A DNA stretch of 64,000 bases from Amaranthus tricolor (lineage: Eukaryota; Streptophyta; Magnoliopsida; Caryophyllales; Amaranthaceae). Of the stretch, positions 61,029 through 64,000 are shown piece after piece (the stretch's first letter is position 1; each line of letters starts with the position of its first letter). The DNA is taken from assembly GCF_026212465.1 (NCBI RefSeq), contig NC_080059.1:26151792-26215791 (forward strand). Reading direction: 5' to 3'. The notes beneath the pieces are model-generated. The model ran no database searches. It saw nothing but the letters and a program-made list of their open reading frames with translations, and was not told where the DNA came from. The position numbers and the translations under genes were made by a program.

Positions 61029-64000
61029 TCAATGATCAATGAAGAATGAACAAGGATCAATGATCAATGACGAATGAACGATGAAGAATGAACAAGGAGT
61101 AATGGTCAATGACGAATGAACGATGAAGAATGAACAAGGATCAATGATCAATGAAGAATGAACGATGAAGAATGAACAAGGAACAATGATCAATGAAGAA
61201 TGATCGATGAAGAATGAACAAGGATTAATGGTCAATGAAGAATGAACGATGAAGAATGAACAAGGATCAATGGTCAATGAAGAATGAACGATGAAGAATG
61301 AACAAGGATCAATGATCAATGACGAATGAACGATGAAGAATGAACAAGGATCAATGATCAATGAAGAATGAACGATGAAGAATGAACAAGGATCAATGAT
61401 CAATGAAGAATGAACGATGAAGAATGAACAAGGAACAATGATCAATGAAGAATGATCGATGAAGAATGAACAAGGATTAATGGTCAATGACAAATGAACG
61501 ATGAAGAATGAACAAGGATCAATGCTCAAAGAAGAATGAACGATGAAGAATGAACAAGGATCAATGATCAATGAAGAATGAACGATGAAGAATGAACAAG
61601 GATTAATGGTCAATGACGAATGAACGATGAAGAATGAACAAGGATCAATGATCAATGACGAATGAACGATGAAGAATGAACAAGGATCAATGATCAATGA
61701 CGAATGAACGATGAAGAATGAACAAGGATCAATGATCAATGACGAATGAACGATGAAGAATGAACAAGGATCAATGATCAATGAAGAATGAACAAGGATC
61801 AATGATCAATGACGAATGAACGATGAAGAATGAACAAGGAGTAATGGTCAATGACGAATGAACGATGAAGAATGAACAAGGATCAATGATCAATGAAGAA
61901 TGAACGATGAAGAATGAACAAGGATCAATGATCAATGAAGAATGAACGATGAAGAATGAACAAGGAACAATGATCAATGAAGAATGATCGATGAAGAATG
62001 AACAAGGATTAATGGTCAATGAAGAATGAACGATGAAGAATGAACAAGGATCAATGGTCAATGAAGAATGAACGATGAAGAATGAACAAGGATCAATGAT
62101 CAATGAAGAATGAACAAGGATCAATGATCAAAGAAGAATGAACGATGAAGAATGAACAAGGATCAATGATCAATGAAGAATGAACGATGAAGAATGAACA
62201 AGGAGTAATGGTCAATGACGAATGAACGATGAAGAATGAACAAGGATCAATGATCAATGACGAATGAACGATGAAGAATGAACAAGGATCAATGATCAAA
62301 GAAGAATGAACGATGAAGAATCAACAAGGATCAATGATCAATGAAGAATGAACGATGAAGAATGAACAAGGATTAATGGTCAATGACGAATGAACGATGA
62401 AGAATGAACAAGGATCAATGATCAATGAAGAATGAACGATGAAGAATGAACAAGGATTAATGGTCAATGATGAATGAACGATGAAGAATGAACAAGGATC
62501 AATGATCAATTACGAATGAACGATGAAGAATGAACAAGGATCAATGATCAATGACGAATGAACGATGAAGAATGAACAAGGATCAATGATCAATGAAGAA
62601 TGAACAAGGATCAATGATCAAAGAAGAATGAACGATGAAGAATGAACAAGGTTCAATGATCAATGAAGAATGAACGATGAAGAATGAACAAGGATTAATG
62701 GTCAATGACGAATGAACGATGAAGAATGAACAAGGATCAATGATCAATGAAGAATGAACGATGAAGAATGAACAAGGATTAATGGTCAATGACGAATGAA
62801 CGATGAAGAATGAACAAGGATCAATGATCAATGAAGAATGAACGATGAAGAATGAACAAGGATCAATGATAAATGAAAAATGAACGATGAAGAATGAATA
62901 AGGATCAATGATCAATGACGAATGAACGATGAAGAATGAACAAGGATCAATGATCAATGAAGAATGAACGATGAAGAATGAACAAGGAGTAATGGTCAAT
63001 GACGAATGAACGATGAAGAATGAACAAGGATCAATGATCAATGACGAATGAACGATGAAGAATGAACAAGGATCAATGATCAATGAAGAATGAACGATGA
63101 AGAATGAACAAGGATCAATGATCAATGAAGAATGAACGATGAAGAATGAACAAGGAACAATGATCAATGAAGAATGATCGATGAAGAATGAACAAGGATT
63201 AATGGTCAATGAAGAATGAACGATGAAGAATGAACAAGGATCAATGGTCAATGAAGAATGAACGATGAAGAATCAACAAGGATCAATGATCAATGAAGAA
63301 TGAACAAGGATCAATGATCAAAGAAGAATGAACGATGAAGAATGAACAAGGATCAATGATCAATGAAGAATGAACGATGAAGAATGAACAAGGAGTAATG
63401 GTCAATGACGAATGAACGATGAAGAATGAACAAGGATCAATGATCAATGACGAATGAACGATGAAGAATGAACAAGGATCAATGATCAATGAAGAATGAA
63501 CGATGAAGAATGAACAAGGATCAATGATCAATGACGAATGAACGATGAAGAACGAACAAGGATCAATGATCAATGAAGAATGAACAAGGATCAATGACCA
63601 AAGAAGAATGAACGATGAAGAATGAACAAGGTTCAATGATCAATGAAGAATGAACGATGTAGAATGAACAAGGATTAATGGTCAATGACGAATGAACGAT
63701 GAAGAATGAACAAGGATCAATGATCAATGAAGAATGAACGATGAAGAATGAACAAGGATTAATGGTCAATGACGAATGAACGATGAAGAATGAACAAGGA
63801 TCAATGATCAATGACGAATGAACGATGAAGAATGAACAAGGATCAATGATCAATGACGAATGAACGATGAAGAATGAACAAGGATCAATGATCAATGAAG
63901 AATGAACAAGGATCAATGATCAATGACGAATGAACGATGAAGAATGAACAAGGAGTAATGGTCAATGACGAATGAACGATGAAGAATGAACAAGGATCAA

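Larger units (their letters stand above)
55746..64000 (-). repeat. 42-bp satellite array, right of element 3
   Basis: Same orientation as the rest of the right arm, continuing past the window end. The first five bases are the right AAGGA duplication. Early units (GGATCAATTCTC, GGAACAATGATC, CAAATAAG) mirror the order found inverted in the left arm. No other gene or RNA is visible. Confidence 0.97.

Overview
This window looks like plant nuclear DNA. It is a very large tandem satellite array carrying three full-length Ty3/gypsy-type LTR retrotransposons, one of them nested inside another. The evidence for a plant is the chromovirus-like polyproteins and a primer-binding site matching plant initiator tRNA-Met just inside two of the elements. 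No cellular gene, rRNA, tRNA or CRISPR array is visible. The species cannot be named from the sequence.

Satellite (about 47 kb in three blocks: 1-34857, 45865-49775, 55746-64000). The basic unit is 42 bp and is itself three related 14-bp monomers: A (TTCATTCTTCATCG), B (TTCATTCGTCATTG) and C (ATCATTGATCCTTG). Scattered 28-bp units lack one 14-mer. The pyrimidine-rich strand is the + strand from 1 to about 18963 and the - strand for the rest of the window, so the array switches orientation once, near 18964. Variant units are organised in higher-order repeats (HORs). On the left these are 1876 bp (2 copies) and 4283/4451 bp (2.9 copies). Right of the switch they are 2464, 2646 and 2660 bp, and in the far right about 1.83-1.88 kb. 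The HOR families appear in mirror order on the two sides of the switch, which suggests an array-scale imperfect palindrome. The long open frames in the satellite are by-products of a 42-bp (14-codon) period. They start with TTG, not ATG, and are not called as genes.

Retrotransposons. Element 1 (34858-45864, TSD AATGA, LTRs 799 bp) is split in pol by element 2 (38775-43904, TSD AGGAT, LTRs 1029 bp). Element 3 (49776-55745, TSD AAGGA, LTRs 848 bp) is a complete sister of element 1. It has one uninterrupted 1463-codon gag-pol frame with every expected catalytic motif. Element 2 belongs to a related family with different LTRs and a different primer-binding site. It lacks protease and most of reverse transcriptase through an in-frame deletion and has an in-frame TAG in integrase. 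In each element the two LTRs have equal length and look identical by eye, so all three insertions look recent.

Shared architecture. In all three elements the polypurine tract lies inside the coding region, and the integrase reading frame runs exactly 172 bp into the 3' LTR before stopping. This, the integrase C-terminus and the satellite location resemble the centromeric (CRM) lineage of chromoviruses. A centromeric or pericentromeric origin for the window is therefore plausible but is an inference. Order of events: satellite and HOR amplification and inversion, then elements 1 and 3 into the satellite, then element 2 into element 1. Empty copies of both satellite target sites survive elsewhere in the array.
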